Below, piece by piece: positions 47,621 to 55,472 of a DNA stretch of 64,000 bases. The stretch comes from Stieleria mannarensis (GTDB lineage: Bacteria > Planctomycetota > Planctomycetia > Pirellulales > Pirellulaceae), in the NCBI RefSeq assembly GCF_014154935.1, contig NZ_JACEHH010000040.1, positions 17,133 to 81,132 on the forward strand, written 5' to 3'. Position 1 is the first letter of the stretch, and each line of letters starts with the position of its first letter. The notes below the pieces were generated by a model. It was not told the DNA's origin and did no database searches. It saw nothing but the letters and a program-made list of their open reading frames with translations. The position numbers and the translations under genes are program-made.

Positions 47621-48027
47621 GGGGCGTTCCGACGGGGCACACAAAACGCCAACAACACCCAAGCGATGATCCAGGCGACGCCGCCGAGCGGTGTGATCGC
47701 GCCCAGCCATGGGGTTCCGGTCAACACCAGCACGTACAGGCTGCCGCTAAAAAGAGCGATGCCGGCCAGGAACAGCCCGCCGACGCGACGGACCATCGAA
47801 CCGCCGTGGCTGGGCAAACCGCTCAGGGCCAACAAGACGACTGCGTGGACCAGATGGTATCGCGATCCCGTTTCGAATTGATCGACACGTTTAGCGATCA
47901 AGTCCGGCTCCAGCCCTTGGGATTGCAGGAACCCGTCCAGTCCGTGCGCGGCAAACGCACCGAGCGCGACGCCCGTGGCACCGGTGATCGCGGCGGCAAC
48001 GAGCAGGAATCGGTCGGGCGGGTTCAT
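47617..48027 (-). CDS. DUF423 (YgdD-like) small membrane protein
   Basis: 136 residues with four predicted membrane helices. The family signature is at the start (LLVAAAITGATGVALGAFAAHGL) and in the middle (FETGSRYHLVHAVVLLALS). DUF423 proteins are widespread inner-membrane proteins without an established role. The start codon overlaps the stop of the upstream receiver gene by four bases (ATGA), so the two are translationally coupled; a functional link is not known from the family. The stop codon lies inside a GTAG-hairpin. Confidence 0.92.
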   Translation of the reverse strand: MNPPDRFLLVAAAITGATGVALGAFAAHGLDGFLQSQGLEPDLIAKRVDQFETGSRYHLVHAVVLLALSGLPSHGGSMVRRVGGLFLAGIALFSGSLYVLVLTGTPWLGAITPLGGVAWIIAWVLLAFCVPRRNAP

Positions 48028-48440
48028 GCCGATGTCAGCTGGGTATCAACGGCCCGCAGCAGTTTGTCCATTTGAAACGGCTTGCGGATGTACTCGCTGA
48101 CGCCCAACAGTTCCGCATACGCTTTGTGGCGACTGCCTTCGTTGCCGGTGATCATGATCACCGGGACCATTTCTTCAGACATTCGTCGCAGTTTTTCCAG
48201 GACCAGAAACCCGCTGCGTTTGGGCATCATCATGTCCAGGATAATCAGGTTGGGCGACTCGCGTTCGGCCAGCGCCAACCCTTGGTTGCCGTCGCGTGCG
48301 ATCACCACTTCGTAACCGGCGTCTTCGAGCGCGTAACGCACCGACTCGATGATTTCCGCGTCATCGTCGACGATCAGAATCTTTGCGCCGCGATCGCTTT
48401 GATCCACTTCGGGGAGATCGTCAGAGTCTTCGTCGGCCAT
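48024..48440 (-). CDS. Single-domain response regulator
   Basis: 138-residue CheY/PilH-like receiver: ILIVDDDAE, phosphoacceptor Asp in LIILDMMMPKRSG, Thr in IMITGNEG and Lys in YIRKPFQ. An acidic head of about 18 residues precedes the domain. No output domain and no kinase gene next to it. It differs clearly from the receiver at 10976 (which has TDMNMPGMNG), so the two are not recent duplicates. It is the first gene of a coupled pair with DUF423. Confidence 0.9.
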   Translation of the reverse strand: MADEDSDDLPEVDQSDRGAKILIVDDDAEIIESVRYALEDAGYEVVIARDGNQGLALAERESPNLIILDMMMPKRSGFLVLEKLRRMSEEMVPVIMITGNEGSRHKAYAELLGVSEYIRKPFQMDKLLRAVDTQLTSA

Positions 48441-48471
48441 GCGGGGGAACCTGGAGGGGGAAACGGGTGGG

Positions 48472-49317
48472 CTAATTATCCGAGAACGAGGTCGGGCTCG
48501 TATCCCAGGGGCTTAGTTTAGCAACTGGAGCACCGTTCACCACATGGTTCATGATCCATCGGTCCAGATCCGACAAAACGGCGGTGTTCATTTCGTCGTC
48601 GTTGCGATATTGACGGATCTCCAATTGCGCCCCGATCGAGCTGGCGGCTTGGATTTCCGAGACCAGGCGTGTCTGGTCGTAAAATTCGCTTTCGATCGAC
48701 CGCTGCCACAACATCGGCAATCGGCGGTCCTTCAGTCGCTGGCGATCCAGCTCGGAGCTTGCGGGCAATTGAAAGGCTCCGCCGAGCGAAATCGCCGCGG
48801 CGAACCGTTCCGGATGACGCATCGCGATCCGCGCAGCCATCGTTCCGCCGTTCTGATAACCGGCCAAGATGATTCGCTGGGCGTGGACGCTGTATTGTGC
48901 TGCGGTTCGGTCGATCGCTTCCAGTACACTTCGCTCGGCCCACTGCATGGCGGCCGCCGAGTTGCTCCACGCGAAACGATGCCCGGACGGATCAGACGCC
49001 GACGGTGCGCGGACACCCGTCGCGACATAGTTCCGCGAACTGACATGCGGCATCACGTGGCAGACTTGATTCTCATTGAATCCGTCGCTGTGCAGCCACA
49101 CGATCAATGGGTAACGGTAATTCGATTCGTAGTGCAGCGGCACAAAAAAGGTCTGGGCGCCGATCGCCTCGGACCAGTCGGCCGCTGCTCCATCGGACTG
49201 CTCCCGTGCAGCTTCTTCCGCATCGAGCGCGTCGACAGGGGATGGGGTGCTGTCACCTCCGTCGGCATGTTCTTCGCTAACGGACTTCCAGATCGTGGTC
49301 GCATCAAATCGGTTCAT
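48472..49317 (-). CDS. Alpha/beta-hydrolase-fold protein lacking the nucleophile
   Basis: 281 residues, related to the phospholipase/carboxylesterase branch (YPLIVWLHSDGFNENQ for the oxyanion strand; RIILAGYQNGGTMAARIAMRHPERFAAAISLGGAF for the elbow region). Where the family has G-F-S-Q-G this protein has GYQNG, so the catalytic serine is a glutamine. The usual Gly-His near the end is also missing (RNDDEMNTAVLSDLDRW). There is no signal peptide; an acidic, Ala-rich head of about 50 residues precedes the domain. It is probably a pseudoenzyme with a binding or regulatory role. The frame is intact and shows no decay. Confidence 0.75.
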   Translation of the reverse strand: MNRFDATTIWKSVSEEHADGGDSTPSPVDALDAEEAAREQSDGAAADWSEAIGAQTFFVPLHYESNYRYPLIVWLHSDGFNENQVCHVMPHVSSRNYVATGVRAPSASDPSGHRFAWSNSAAAMQWAERSVLEAIDRTAAQYSVHAQRIILAGYQNGGTMAARIAMRHPERFAAAISLGGAFQLPASSELDRQRLKDRRLPMLWQRSIESEFYDQTRLVSEIQAASSIGAQLEIRQYRNDDEMNTAVLSDLDRWIMNHVVNGAPVAKLSPWDTSPTSFSDN

Positions 49318-49583
49318 AGCAAACCGGAACTCAGCAAGTGGAAAGGCATCAACACGCTGCTGACGGCTTGCTACAAACGTACGAACCTCAACGAGGATGT
49401 GTCAACGCTGAAGCGAAAATGCCGAAGCCAAAACGGCAAAATTAGAAACGCTGTCAAAACAATCCTTTCGGGTCGTGGACCAGGCGACAAATCCACGCAG
49501 GTTCCGCGCGGCGTAGACTTCTCGCGTCGTCCACTACCTTTCCACCCGAATCGTAAGCCGAAATGGCAACTCGGAGCAAAACG

Positions 49584-50486
49584 CTAACGCTTCAAAACGT
49601 CCGCCAATTCGACCAGGTGACGCAGACTGTCGCAGTGCGCCGTGTATCGCAATTTCGGGCGAAGCTGGTCGTCCAACGCACGGCCGCCCACGATCAAGCT
49701 GACATTTTCTGCCACCGAATCGGCAAGCTTGTTTTGCTCGCGCACAAACCGGACCGGATCATCCACCGACGTCACGCTCAACCACGCCAGCTTGGGCTGG
49801 TAATCCTGAACCGCCTGGATCATCGAATCCAGAGGCAGGTCGTTCCCCAGATTGATCGCATTCCATCCGCTCTCACGCAATGCAAGTTCGACCAACGCGG
49901 TCGGCAACTGATACGGATCCGACTCGGGGGCCGCGCCGATCGCCACGGGGGCCTCCTTGGGGACGGCCCTGACCCCCTCGCGAAGGCTGTGGATTAGCCG
50001 CGTGCAAATCGTGCAGCTTCGCCGTTCTTGGTAAACGTCCAGCTCGCCGCAATCCCAGGCGTCGCCCAGTCCCCGCATCGCGTCGGTGATCAGGTCCTCG
50101 GCCGCCTCGGCTCGAGACCACCCCAGTGCGATCCGCTCCTCCAGCAGCGCCATGCAACGTGCTTCGTCGCCCGCGGCCAACGCCGCCCGGAACTCCTGCT
50201 GCGCCGGCTCGGTGCCCTCGCCGCGGACGGCGGGGCGGCGGGGGGGGCGATTGGCCGCGACTTCCAGTTCTCTGGCGTCGATGCCCAAGGCCCTGGCGTC
50301 AACGATCGTCCGTTCGGTCGTCCGCAGAAACTCGCGGAGGGCGGAAAGCGTGATCCGGCGATGGCCGCCGACGGTCCGCACCGTCGGGATCATGCCGCGG
50401 TCGCACCAACGCTTCACCGACGACTCGCTGACGTGCAGCGAGCTGGCGATCTGCTTTGGGGAAAACTGGGGCAGCGAATCAGTCAC
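49584..50486 (-). CDS. CarH/LitR-like transcription regulator with degenerate B12 domain
   Basis: 300 residues from GTG 50486. Residues about 8-55 are a MerR/excisionase-type winged helix (FSPKQIASSLHVSESSVKRWCDRG, VRTVGGHRRI). About 95-175 form the helical bundle that caps cobalamin in CarH and LitR, and about 180-300 a cobalamin-binding-like Rossmann domain. The hallmark residues are changed: the W-x9-E-H motif reads W, nine residues, then E-R-R (WDCGELDVYQERR), and the D-x-H-x-x-G base ligand is absent (GAAPESDPYQLP). It should bind DNA, but perhaps not B12. It is divergent from a sigma-factor operon, with shared upstream repeats suggesting it controls that operon. Confidence 0.82.
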   Translation of the reverse strand: MTDSLPQFSPKQIASSLHVSESSVKRWCDRGMIPTVRTVGGHRRITLSALREFLRTTERTIVDARALGIDARELEVAANRPPRRPAVRGEGTEPAQQEFRAALAAGDEARCMALLEERIALGWSRAEAAEDLITDAMRGLGDAWDCGELDVYQERRSCTICTRLIHSLREGVRAVPKEAPVAIGAAPESDPYQLPTALVELALRESGWNAINLGNDLPLDSMIQAVQDYQPKLAWLSVTSVDDPVRFVREQNKLADSVAENVSLIVGGRALDDQLRPKLRYTAHCDSLRHLVELADVLKR

Positions 50487-50520
50487 AGCAGCTGGAGGTA
50501 ATGGATGGAGGTGAATCGGG

Positions 50521-50536
50521 GTGAACGTTTTGGACG
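50521..50536 (+). promoter_or_regulatory. 16-bp direct repeat, copy 1 (candidate operator)
   Basis: GTGAACGTTTTGGACG lies 35 bases upstream of the regulator's start codon. The identical sequence recurs at 50716-50731. On this strand it is downstream of a possible regulator promoter (TTGGCG 50591-50586, TACGAT 50569-50564, minus strand, 16-base spacer). Confidence 0.5.
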
Positions 50537-50683
50537 ATAAACGGTCGCCGTGGTCGATTTGGAATCGTACCGGAAAGCTTCACCACGCCAACCTCGTTTT
50601 AAAAAACTTTTGCAAAACGGCGTGGTTTTCAAGGTTTCTCAGACGGGCGGGGCTGGTTTTTCGACATTTTTTAGTTTCGGGCA

Positions 50684-50712
50684 TTGTCGTTGCAATCTTA
50701 GCCCACTATACC
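50684..50712 (+). promoter_or_regulatory. Candidate promoter of the sigma-factor operon
   Basis: TTGTCG (50684-50689), a 17-base spacer, TATACC (50707-50712). A small palindrome, CACTA-TACCG-TAGTG, overlaps the -10 element. Transcription would start near 50719, inside the second copy of the 16-bp repeat, some 55 bases before ATG 50773. Confidence 0.4.
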
Positions 50713-50715
50713 GTA

Positions 50716-50731
50716 GTGAACGTTTTGGACG
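50716..50731 (+). promoter_or_regulatory. 16-bp direct repeat, copy 2 (candidate operator)
   Basis: Exact second copy of GTGAACGTTTTGGACG, followed by GTTTTAATCG so that ACGTTTT recurs nine bases on. Its position over the expected transcription start fits a repressor site. Confidence 0.5.
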
Positions 50732-50772
50732 TTTTAATCGTTCATCCAGCCCACCCCCCAGGAACCGAACCC

Positions 50773-51846
50773 ATGCCCGCCGACCAAACCCTCGCCTGTG
50801 CGTCCGACACGATCGAAACGTCGCCCCGACCTCGGGCGGGCAAACTGCGGGCCCGTCCGCCCGCCTGGCTCGCGATGGACGAATTAAAGGAAGCGAATCG
50901 CGCCGCCGACACTCTCGTCGAACCGCTGGGCGAGGCCGGCCACGACGAATTGAAGCGACGGACGCGAATCCGGCTGCGAGAAGAGATCGATTTCATCTCC
51001 AACCCCGAGTTCGGCAAACGGGATCTGGGAAAAAAACTGTTCGCCGAATCGCTGGGCCTCGCCCCCCGCAAGGCGGAGCTCGGCGTCGCCGCGATCCGCC
51101 GCAGCGGGATCGACATGCCGATCCACCTGGGGCGACTCTGCGAGGCTCCCCTGCTGACCCCCGAGCAGGAGCAGATGCTTTTCCAGCGAATGAATTACTT
51201 GCTTCAGCAAGCGGCGGTTCATCGTAGCCTGCTCGACCCGGCCCGCCCGTCCCGCGTTCGACTGCAGTTGATCGATCGCTTGATCGCCCTCGCCTCCTGG
51301 CACCGGGATCGAATCGTCGAAGCCAACTTGCGGCTGGTGTTTTCGATCGTCAAGAAATTTGTGAACGCCAGCAACCGATTCGACGACTTGTTGAGCGATG
51401 GCATTGTGGCACTGATCCGAGCGGTCGAAAAATTCGACTTCGATCGTGGCTTCCGATTCAGCACCTACGCCACCCAAGTCATTCGTCGTAATTCCTATCG
51501 CACTGTCGTCGTCAACCAGCAGGAACGACAGAAGACGGTCGGCGGGCTGCAGGACATGGATTTGGATGTGACGGACGAAGGCCGCGAGTCGGCGATCAGC
51601 GAAAAACGTTGGCATGAACTGCGTAGTCGCTTGAGCGTGATGTTGGATGAATTGGATCGTCGTGAGAAATTCATCATCCGGGCGCGATTTTCGCTCGGGG
51701 CGCATCGCAAAGTGCATACACTGCAATCACTCGCCAACCGGCTGGGCGTTTCCAAGGAACGCGTCCGCCAGCTCGAGCGTCGGGCGATGGACAAGTTGCG
51801 TGCGATGGCGGGTGACGTCAAACTTGAAGAACTAGAGACTCAGTGA
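50773..51846 (+). CDS. Sigma-70 family RNA polymerase sigma factor (alternative)
   Basis: 357 residues from ATG 50773. A GTG at 50521 with GGAGG before it is in frame, but its 84 extra residues translate promoter DNA and look random. The first 150 residues are a charged, divergent head. Region 2 is clear (VEANLRLVFSIVKKFVNASNRFDDLLSDGIVALIRAVEKFDFDRGFRFSTYA near 185-237), region 3 is shortened, and region 4 ends the protein (HTLQSLANRLGVSKERVRQLERRAMDKLR). It is therefore an alternative factor, larger than an ECF sigma and distinct from RpoD at 55473. The stop overlaps the next gene's GTG by four bases. Confidence 0.88.
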   Translation: MPADQTLACASDTIETSPRPRAGKLRARPPAWLAMDELKEANRAADTLVEPLGEAGHDELKRRTRIRLREEIDFISNPEFGKRDLGKKLFAESLGLAPRKAELGVAAIRRSGIDMPIHLGRLCEAPLLTPEQEQMLFQRMNYLLQQAAVHRSLLDPARPSRVRLQLIDRLIALASWHRDRIVEANLRLVFSIVKKFVNASNRFDDLLSDGIVALIRAVEKFDFDRGFRFSTYATQVIRRNSYRTVVVNQQERQKTVGGLQDMDLDVTDEGRESAISEKRWHELRSRLSVMLDELDRREKFIIRARFSLGAHRKVHTLQSLANRLGVSKERVRQLERRAMDKLRAMAGDVKLEELETQ

Positions 51847-53222
51847 AAAAGTACTTGGCATCGACAACGCTTCCCGTCGGCATTGAAGAAGCATTTGCAT
51901 ATCACGAGCGCCGTGGGGCGCTGGACCGATTGATTCCACCCTGGAAAAACGTGACGGTGGAATCGTCCGACGGAAGTTTGAAACCCGAGAGTGTCGTTGT
52001 CCTTCGGTTGAAAACCGGACCGGTTTCGGTGCGTTGGGTGGCTCAGCATACCGAATACGATCCGCCCAATTGCTTTGCCGACGTCCAACGCAGTGGGCCG
52101 TTTGCACATTGGGAACATCGGCACCTGTTCGACCCAGCGTCATCGGACGGGTGTGTCCTTCGTGATTCGATTTCTTACGAGTTACCGCTGGGCGGTCTCG
52201 TCGGTGCATCGCTCGCCCGCAAGGAGCTGGAGACGATGTTTGCCTATCGACATCGGGTCACTCGCGATGATTTGGAATTGGCGGCCAAGTATCAAACCGA
52301 TCCGATGCAGATCGCGGTTTCGGGCACGTCCGGCTTGGTCGGCAAGAAACTTTGCTCCCTACTGACACTGTTGGGGCATCGCGTCATCCGGCTCGAACGT
52401 TCCCTGGATCGAATTGAAGAAGGTGATGACGCGCTCGCGCCATGGGATTCATCGTCGGAGGCGGAAAAGCTTTCCGGCATCGATGCCGTCGTTCACTTGG
52501 CGGGCAAACCGATCGCCGCGGGGCGATGGAGCGAGTCGGTCAAACAACAGATTCGAGACAGCCGCGTCGAACTGACCGGCCGACTGGCGTCGTTGCTCGG
52601 TCAATTGCCCGAGCCACCCAAGGTCATGATCTGTGCGTCGGCGGTCGGCATCTATGGCGATCGCGGCGATGAGGTGCTGAGCGAATCGAGTGCCCCGGGC
52701 GAGACATTCCTGGCAGACGTTGCATCCCAGTGGGAACGTGCGTGCCGGCCGGCCGAGCAGGCGGGCATCCGCGTCGCCAACGCACGTCTGGGCATGGTGC
52801 TGGACGCGAGTGGCGGAGCCCTTGAGAAAATGCTGCTTCCGGCAAAGTTCTTCGGCGGCGCGCTGGGGGACGGAAGCCAGTGGTGGAGTTGGATCTCGGC
52901 CGACGACGTGGTCGGAGCGATCTATCACGCCATTTGCGACCAGCGGGTCTCGGGGCCTTTCAACCTGACCGCGCCCGAGCCGCTGACCAATCGTGATTTT
53001 GCCCGAACACTGGGGCAGGTCATTTCCCGCCCGGCATTGATTCCGGCACCCGCTTTCGGGCTGCGATTGGCGCTCGGTGAGATGGCCGACGCGTTGCTAC
53101 TGGCCAGCACCCGCGTGGTCCCGTCGGTCTTGCAAGACACCGGCTATGAGTACCGCTTCACCAACCTTGACGAAGCCTTGCGATACCATCTGGGCGTCAA
53201 TCGGCTGGAGTCGATCGAATGA
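51843..53222 (+). CDS. SRPBCC domain fused to TIGR01777-type NAD(P)-dependent epimerase
   Basis: 459 residues from GTG 51843 (GTGA overlap with the sigma gene). Residues 1-155 are an SRPBCC lipid/ligand-binding domain (FAYHERRGALDRLIPPWKNVTVE). Residues about 158-455 are a short-chain-dehydrogenase-type epimerase with IAVSGTSGLVGKKLCSLL as nucleotide loop, VVHLAGKPIAAGRW, KVMICASAVGIYGDRGDE and a C-terminal DUF1731-like part. This fusion is the TIGR01777/YfcH-like group, in several bacteria found near photolyase and light-regulated genes. Its substrate is not known. Middle gene of a coupled three-gene operon. Confidence 0.88.
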   Translation: MKKYLASTTLPVGIEEAFAYHERRGALDRLIPPWKNVTVESSDGSLKPESVVVLRLKTGPVSVRWVAQHTEYDPPNCFADVQRSGPFAHWEHRHLFDPASSDGCVLRDSISYELPLGGLVGASLARKELETMFAYRHRVTRDDLELAAKYQTDPMQIAVSGTSGLVGKKLCSLLTLLGHRVIRLERSLDRIEEGDDALAPWDSSSEAEKLSGIDAVVHLAGKPIAAGRWSESVKQQIRDSRVELTGRLASLLGQLPEPPKVMICASAVGIYGDRGDEVLSESSAPGETFLADVASQWERACRPAEQAGIRVANARLGMVLDASGGALEKMLLPAKFFGGALGDGSQWWSWISADDVVGAIYHAICDQRVSGPFNLTAPEPLTNRDFARTLGQVISRPALIPAPAFGLRLALGEMADALLLASTRVVPSVLQDTGYEYRFTNLDEALRYHLGVNRLESIE

Positions 53223-53662
53223 ATGCCGGCGTGATCTTCCTGGTCAATCTGGTGACCACGTGGTACCTGGTCGGATTGATTTGGATGGTCCAGTGCGTTC
53301 ACTACAAGCTGTTCGATCGCGTCGGCGGGGAGCAATTCATCGAGTATGAAACCGACCACGCCAATCTGATCACTCCGATCGTCGGTCCGCCGATGCTGGT
53401 TGAAATCGCAACGGCCGGATTGCTGCTCGTCTTCGCTCCGCCGCTGATCCCACGCTGGGTGCTGGTCGCCGCCTTTGTCGCCGTGGTTGGCATTTGGCTG
53501 TCGACCGCCTTTATCCAAGTGCCCTGCCACAATCGCTTGACGAATGACGGATTCACCCGAGCCGATTATCAATTGCTTGTCGGCAGTAATTGGATCCGCA
53601 CGATCCTATGGACCGCCCGCGGTTTGGTTCTAGCCTACTTCGCGTCGAAGCTGATGACGTAG
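53219..53662 (+). CDS. Four-helix membrane protein, unknown function (DUF1772-like)
   Basis: 147 residues with four membrane helices (VIFLVNLVTTWYLVGLIWMVQ, MLVEIATAGLLLVFAPPL, VLVAAFVAVVGIWLSTAFIQ, and a final helix). Polar signatures VQCVHYKLFDRVG, QVPCHNRLTNDGF and NWIRTILWTARG suggest a conserved pocket at one membrane face; the pattern recalls DUF1772 proteins, a tentative match. ATG 53219 overlaps the preceding stop by four bases, so it belongs to the sigma-factor operon and should work with the epimerase. Confidence 0.78.
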   Translation: MNAGVIFLVNLVTTWYLVGLIWMVQCVHYKLFDRVGGEQFIEYETDHANLITPIVGPPMLVEIATAGLLLVFAPPLIPRWVLVAAFVAVVGIWLSTAFIQVPCHNRLTNDGFTRADYQLLVGSNWIRTILWTARGLVLAYFASKLMT

Positions 53663-53681
53663 CAGACCGCACTCTCTAGAC

Positions 53682-53705
53682 GTAGCTACGCTCGCCAGAG
53701 CGTGG
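53682..53705 (+). repeat. GTAG-hairpin (subfamily 1, GC arm), tandem copy 1
   Basis: GTAG, CTACGCTC, GCCA, GAGCGTGG, 20 bases after the operon's last stop codon. Confidence 0.8.
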
Positions 53706-53727
53706 TTCAAGTATCGTCTCTCTAGAC

Positions 53728-53751
53728 GTAGCTACGCTCGCCAGAGCGTGG
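53728..53751 (+). repeat. GTAG-hairpin (subfamily 1, GC arm), tandem copy 2
   Basis: Identical hairpin 46 bases after the first. The spacer TTCAAGTATCGTCTCTCTA is followed by GAC; TTCAAGTATCG follows the second copy too, so a 46-base unit has been duplicated. Confidence 0.8.
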
Positions 53752-53904
53752 TTCAAGTATCGTCGAATGCCCATTCGGACATCGCAGTTATGCCTCAGAA
53801 AACCTGGGTGCTGTACGATCAATCATTAACTTCCGCGAAGAACGCACATACTTCATGGTTGCGATCGGTGAACTTTCACCACCGCATATCAACTCGCTCG
53901 CCCC

Positions 53905-55140
53905 TCAGCGACTGATGCGGAACACCTTGATTTTCCCAAGGTCACGCACCACCAGATAATCATCAGTCACGGCAACGTGCGCCCACGAATCCTCTGCCAC
54001 CACCATCTCGTCGATCAGTCGGTATTGCGGTGTGGTGCCATCGAGCAGCATCAGCTTTCCTTGTTCGGTCAGCGCGAGGATTCGAGTTCCGTCAGAAATT
54101 AAACTCGCGTATTTGCCGATCGGTCGGGTGGTGAAAGTGGCTTCGCCGGTCGTCGCGTCCAACGCCGTCATCCGCTCGTTTTTCAGATGCATGTAAATTC
54201 GCCCGTCGACCAGCACGGGAGATGACATGTAGGCCTGCTGTTTCCGGTTCCAGACCTCGTTTGCCGACCACTGATCACCCGACCGAGAGATTTCCAGCAG
54301 CTGCGCGGTACCGCTGTGTGCCGACGTAAAAACGCGATCGCCGATCGGCAGCGGCGTCAGGATATTCATGCCGCGAAAGGCCTGGATCGGCTGCTTCCAG
54401 AGTGGTTGCCCCGTTTCCAAGTCCACGCCGCAAAGCTCCAAGCGGGTTTGCACCAGCAACTGTCGCTTGCCCGCGATCGTTGCGATGACTGGACTGGAAA
54501 ACGCCCCGGGGGAACTTGACGTCGCGTTTTCAAGGGTCTGCCAGATCAGGGAACCATCCGCCATCGATAGCTTGACCGTCGCGCCGCCGGTCTGCATGTA
54601 GACCGCACCGCGGTCGATCAGCGGGGAGCAATTTGCACCGAACATTGGCAGCGGCGATCCCAGGGTCTTGGGGAAATCCACCCTCCACTTTTCCGTTCCT
54701 GTTTTCGGATCCAAGCAAACGATCACGTCGCGCATTCCGACGACGACCAGCCCGTCTTTGTTGCACGCCGGCGTCGCGCGGATCCAATCGCCGTTGGATG
54801 CGGCAAAAAAGGGAACTGCCATCGATCCTTCCCACTGCGCCGTCCACGCAACCGTGCCATCGCTCAGGTCATACGCGGTGACTTTTTCGTCCTTCTTGGC
54901 GACCGTCTCGGTCGTGTACAGCATCCCGTCAAAAATGACCGGCCCGCTGTAGCTGGGGGCGTGCGGTTTCTCCCACGCCAGTGTCACGTTGCCTTTCAGC
55001 GACGGTGGCAGCGACGTGGAGACTAGCTGGCCATCGCGATTGTCCCCTCGCCATTGGCTCCAGTCACCCAGAGCAGAGGAATTCAATTGGGCGAGACAAC
55101 AGCACAACAAACACGGCAAAAAGAAAGACCGAACGTTCAT
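53905..55140 (-). CDS. Exported PQQ-type beta-propeller protein
   Basis: 411 residues from ATG 55140, which starts a signal peptide (FFLPCLLCCCLAQLNSSALG); an ATG ten codons upstream only lengthens the leader. The mature chain is a series of PQQ/BamB-like propeller blades, each with an A-x-D-x-x-T/D-G core (VTAYDLSDGTVAW, VICLDPKTGTEKW, ELCGVDLETGQPLW, MTALDATTGEATF). Many planctomycete proteins of this kind are annotated as outer-membrane assembly factor BamB-like or quinoprotein dehydrogenases; no catalytic Asp/Glu pair or disulfide ring of true dehydrogenases is evident, so a binding or scaffold role is more likely. Confidence 0.85.
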   Translation of the reverse strand: MNVRSFFLPCLLCCCLAQLNSSALGDWSQWRGDNRDGQLVSTSLPPSLKGNVTLAWEKPHAPSYSGPVIFDGMLYTTETVAKKDEKVTAYDLSDGTVAWTAQWEGSMAVPFFAASNGDWIRATPACNKDGLVVVGMRDVIVCLDPKTGTEKWRVDFPKTLGSPLPMFGANCSPLIDRGAVYMQTGGATVKLSMADGSLIWQTLENATSSSPGAFSSPVIATIAGKRQLLVQTRLELCGVDLETGQPLWKQPIQAFRGMNILTPLPIGDRVFTSAHSGTAQLLEISRSGDQWSANEVWNRKQQAYMSSPVLVDGRIYMHLKNERMTALDATTGEATFTTRPIGKYASLISDGTRILALTEQGKLMLLDGTTPQYRLIDEMVVAEDSWAHVAVTDDYLVVRDLGKIKVFRISR

Positions 55141-55310
55141 GGCGGCAGCGATAGATGGCGGATGTGACAAGAAACCCGCTGGATCATAGCGCCCCGGCTA
55201 GACCATCAACCAACGGGACCGCCCCGCCGGTCCTCCGAAGGGAGACTGGACCTGCCTTGACGTAGGGCGTTTTTGTATGGAGGTCGGAAGTGAATTGAGT
55301 TAACCCACCG

Positions 55311-55369
55311 ATGGCAGCGCGAACCCACGGATGTTGTACGGTCGGGAATCCGTGGGGACGCGCTGCCAT
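55311..55369. repeat. Long near-perfect hairpin downstream of rpoD
   Basis: Arms 55311-55332 (ATGGCAGCGCG, AA, CCCACGGAT) and 55348-55369 pair at 20 of 22 positions around a 15-base loop; the only defect is a central 2x2 mismatch. It lies about 100 bases behind the rpoD stop codon in the direction of transcription and could end that transcript. No T-run follows. The rest of the 332-base gap 55141-55472 holds no gene. Confidence 0.65.
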
Positions 55370-55472
55370 CCGTGGGCAGTCGTTAAATTTTCTGCGACGC
55401 CCGGAACGGCATCGCGCGGGGTTCTGCACACGACAGCCCGGAAACGCTGTCGCACTTTGAAAAAGCTCCCGC

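Noticed and set aside
50521..50772. 84-residue N-terminal extension of the alternative sigma factor from GTG 50521
   Set aside because: Although GGAGG precedes the GTG, the translated segment covers a likely promoter and both repeat copies and has no sigma-like sequence; ATG 50773 is preferred.
52075..53140. Independent regulator or toxin genes inside the epimerase gene
   Set aside because: Short open frames in other phases only; the SRPBCC-epimerase frame is continuous with motifs throughout.
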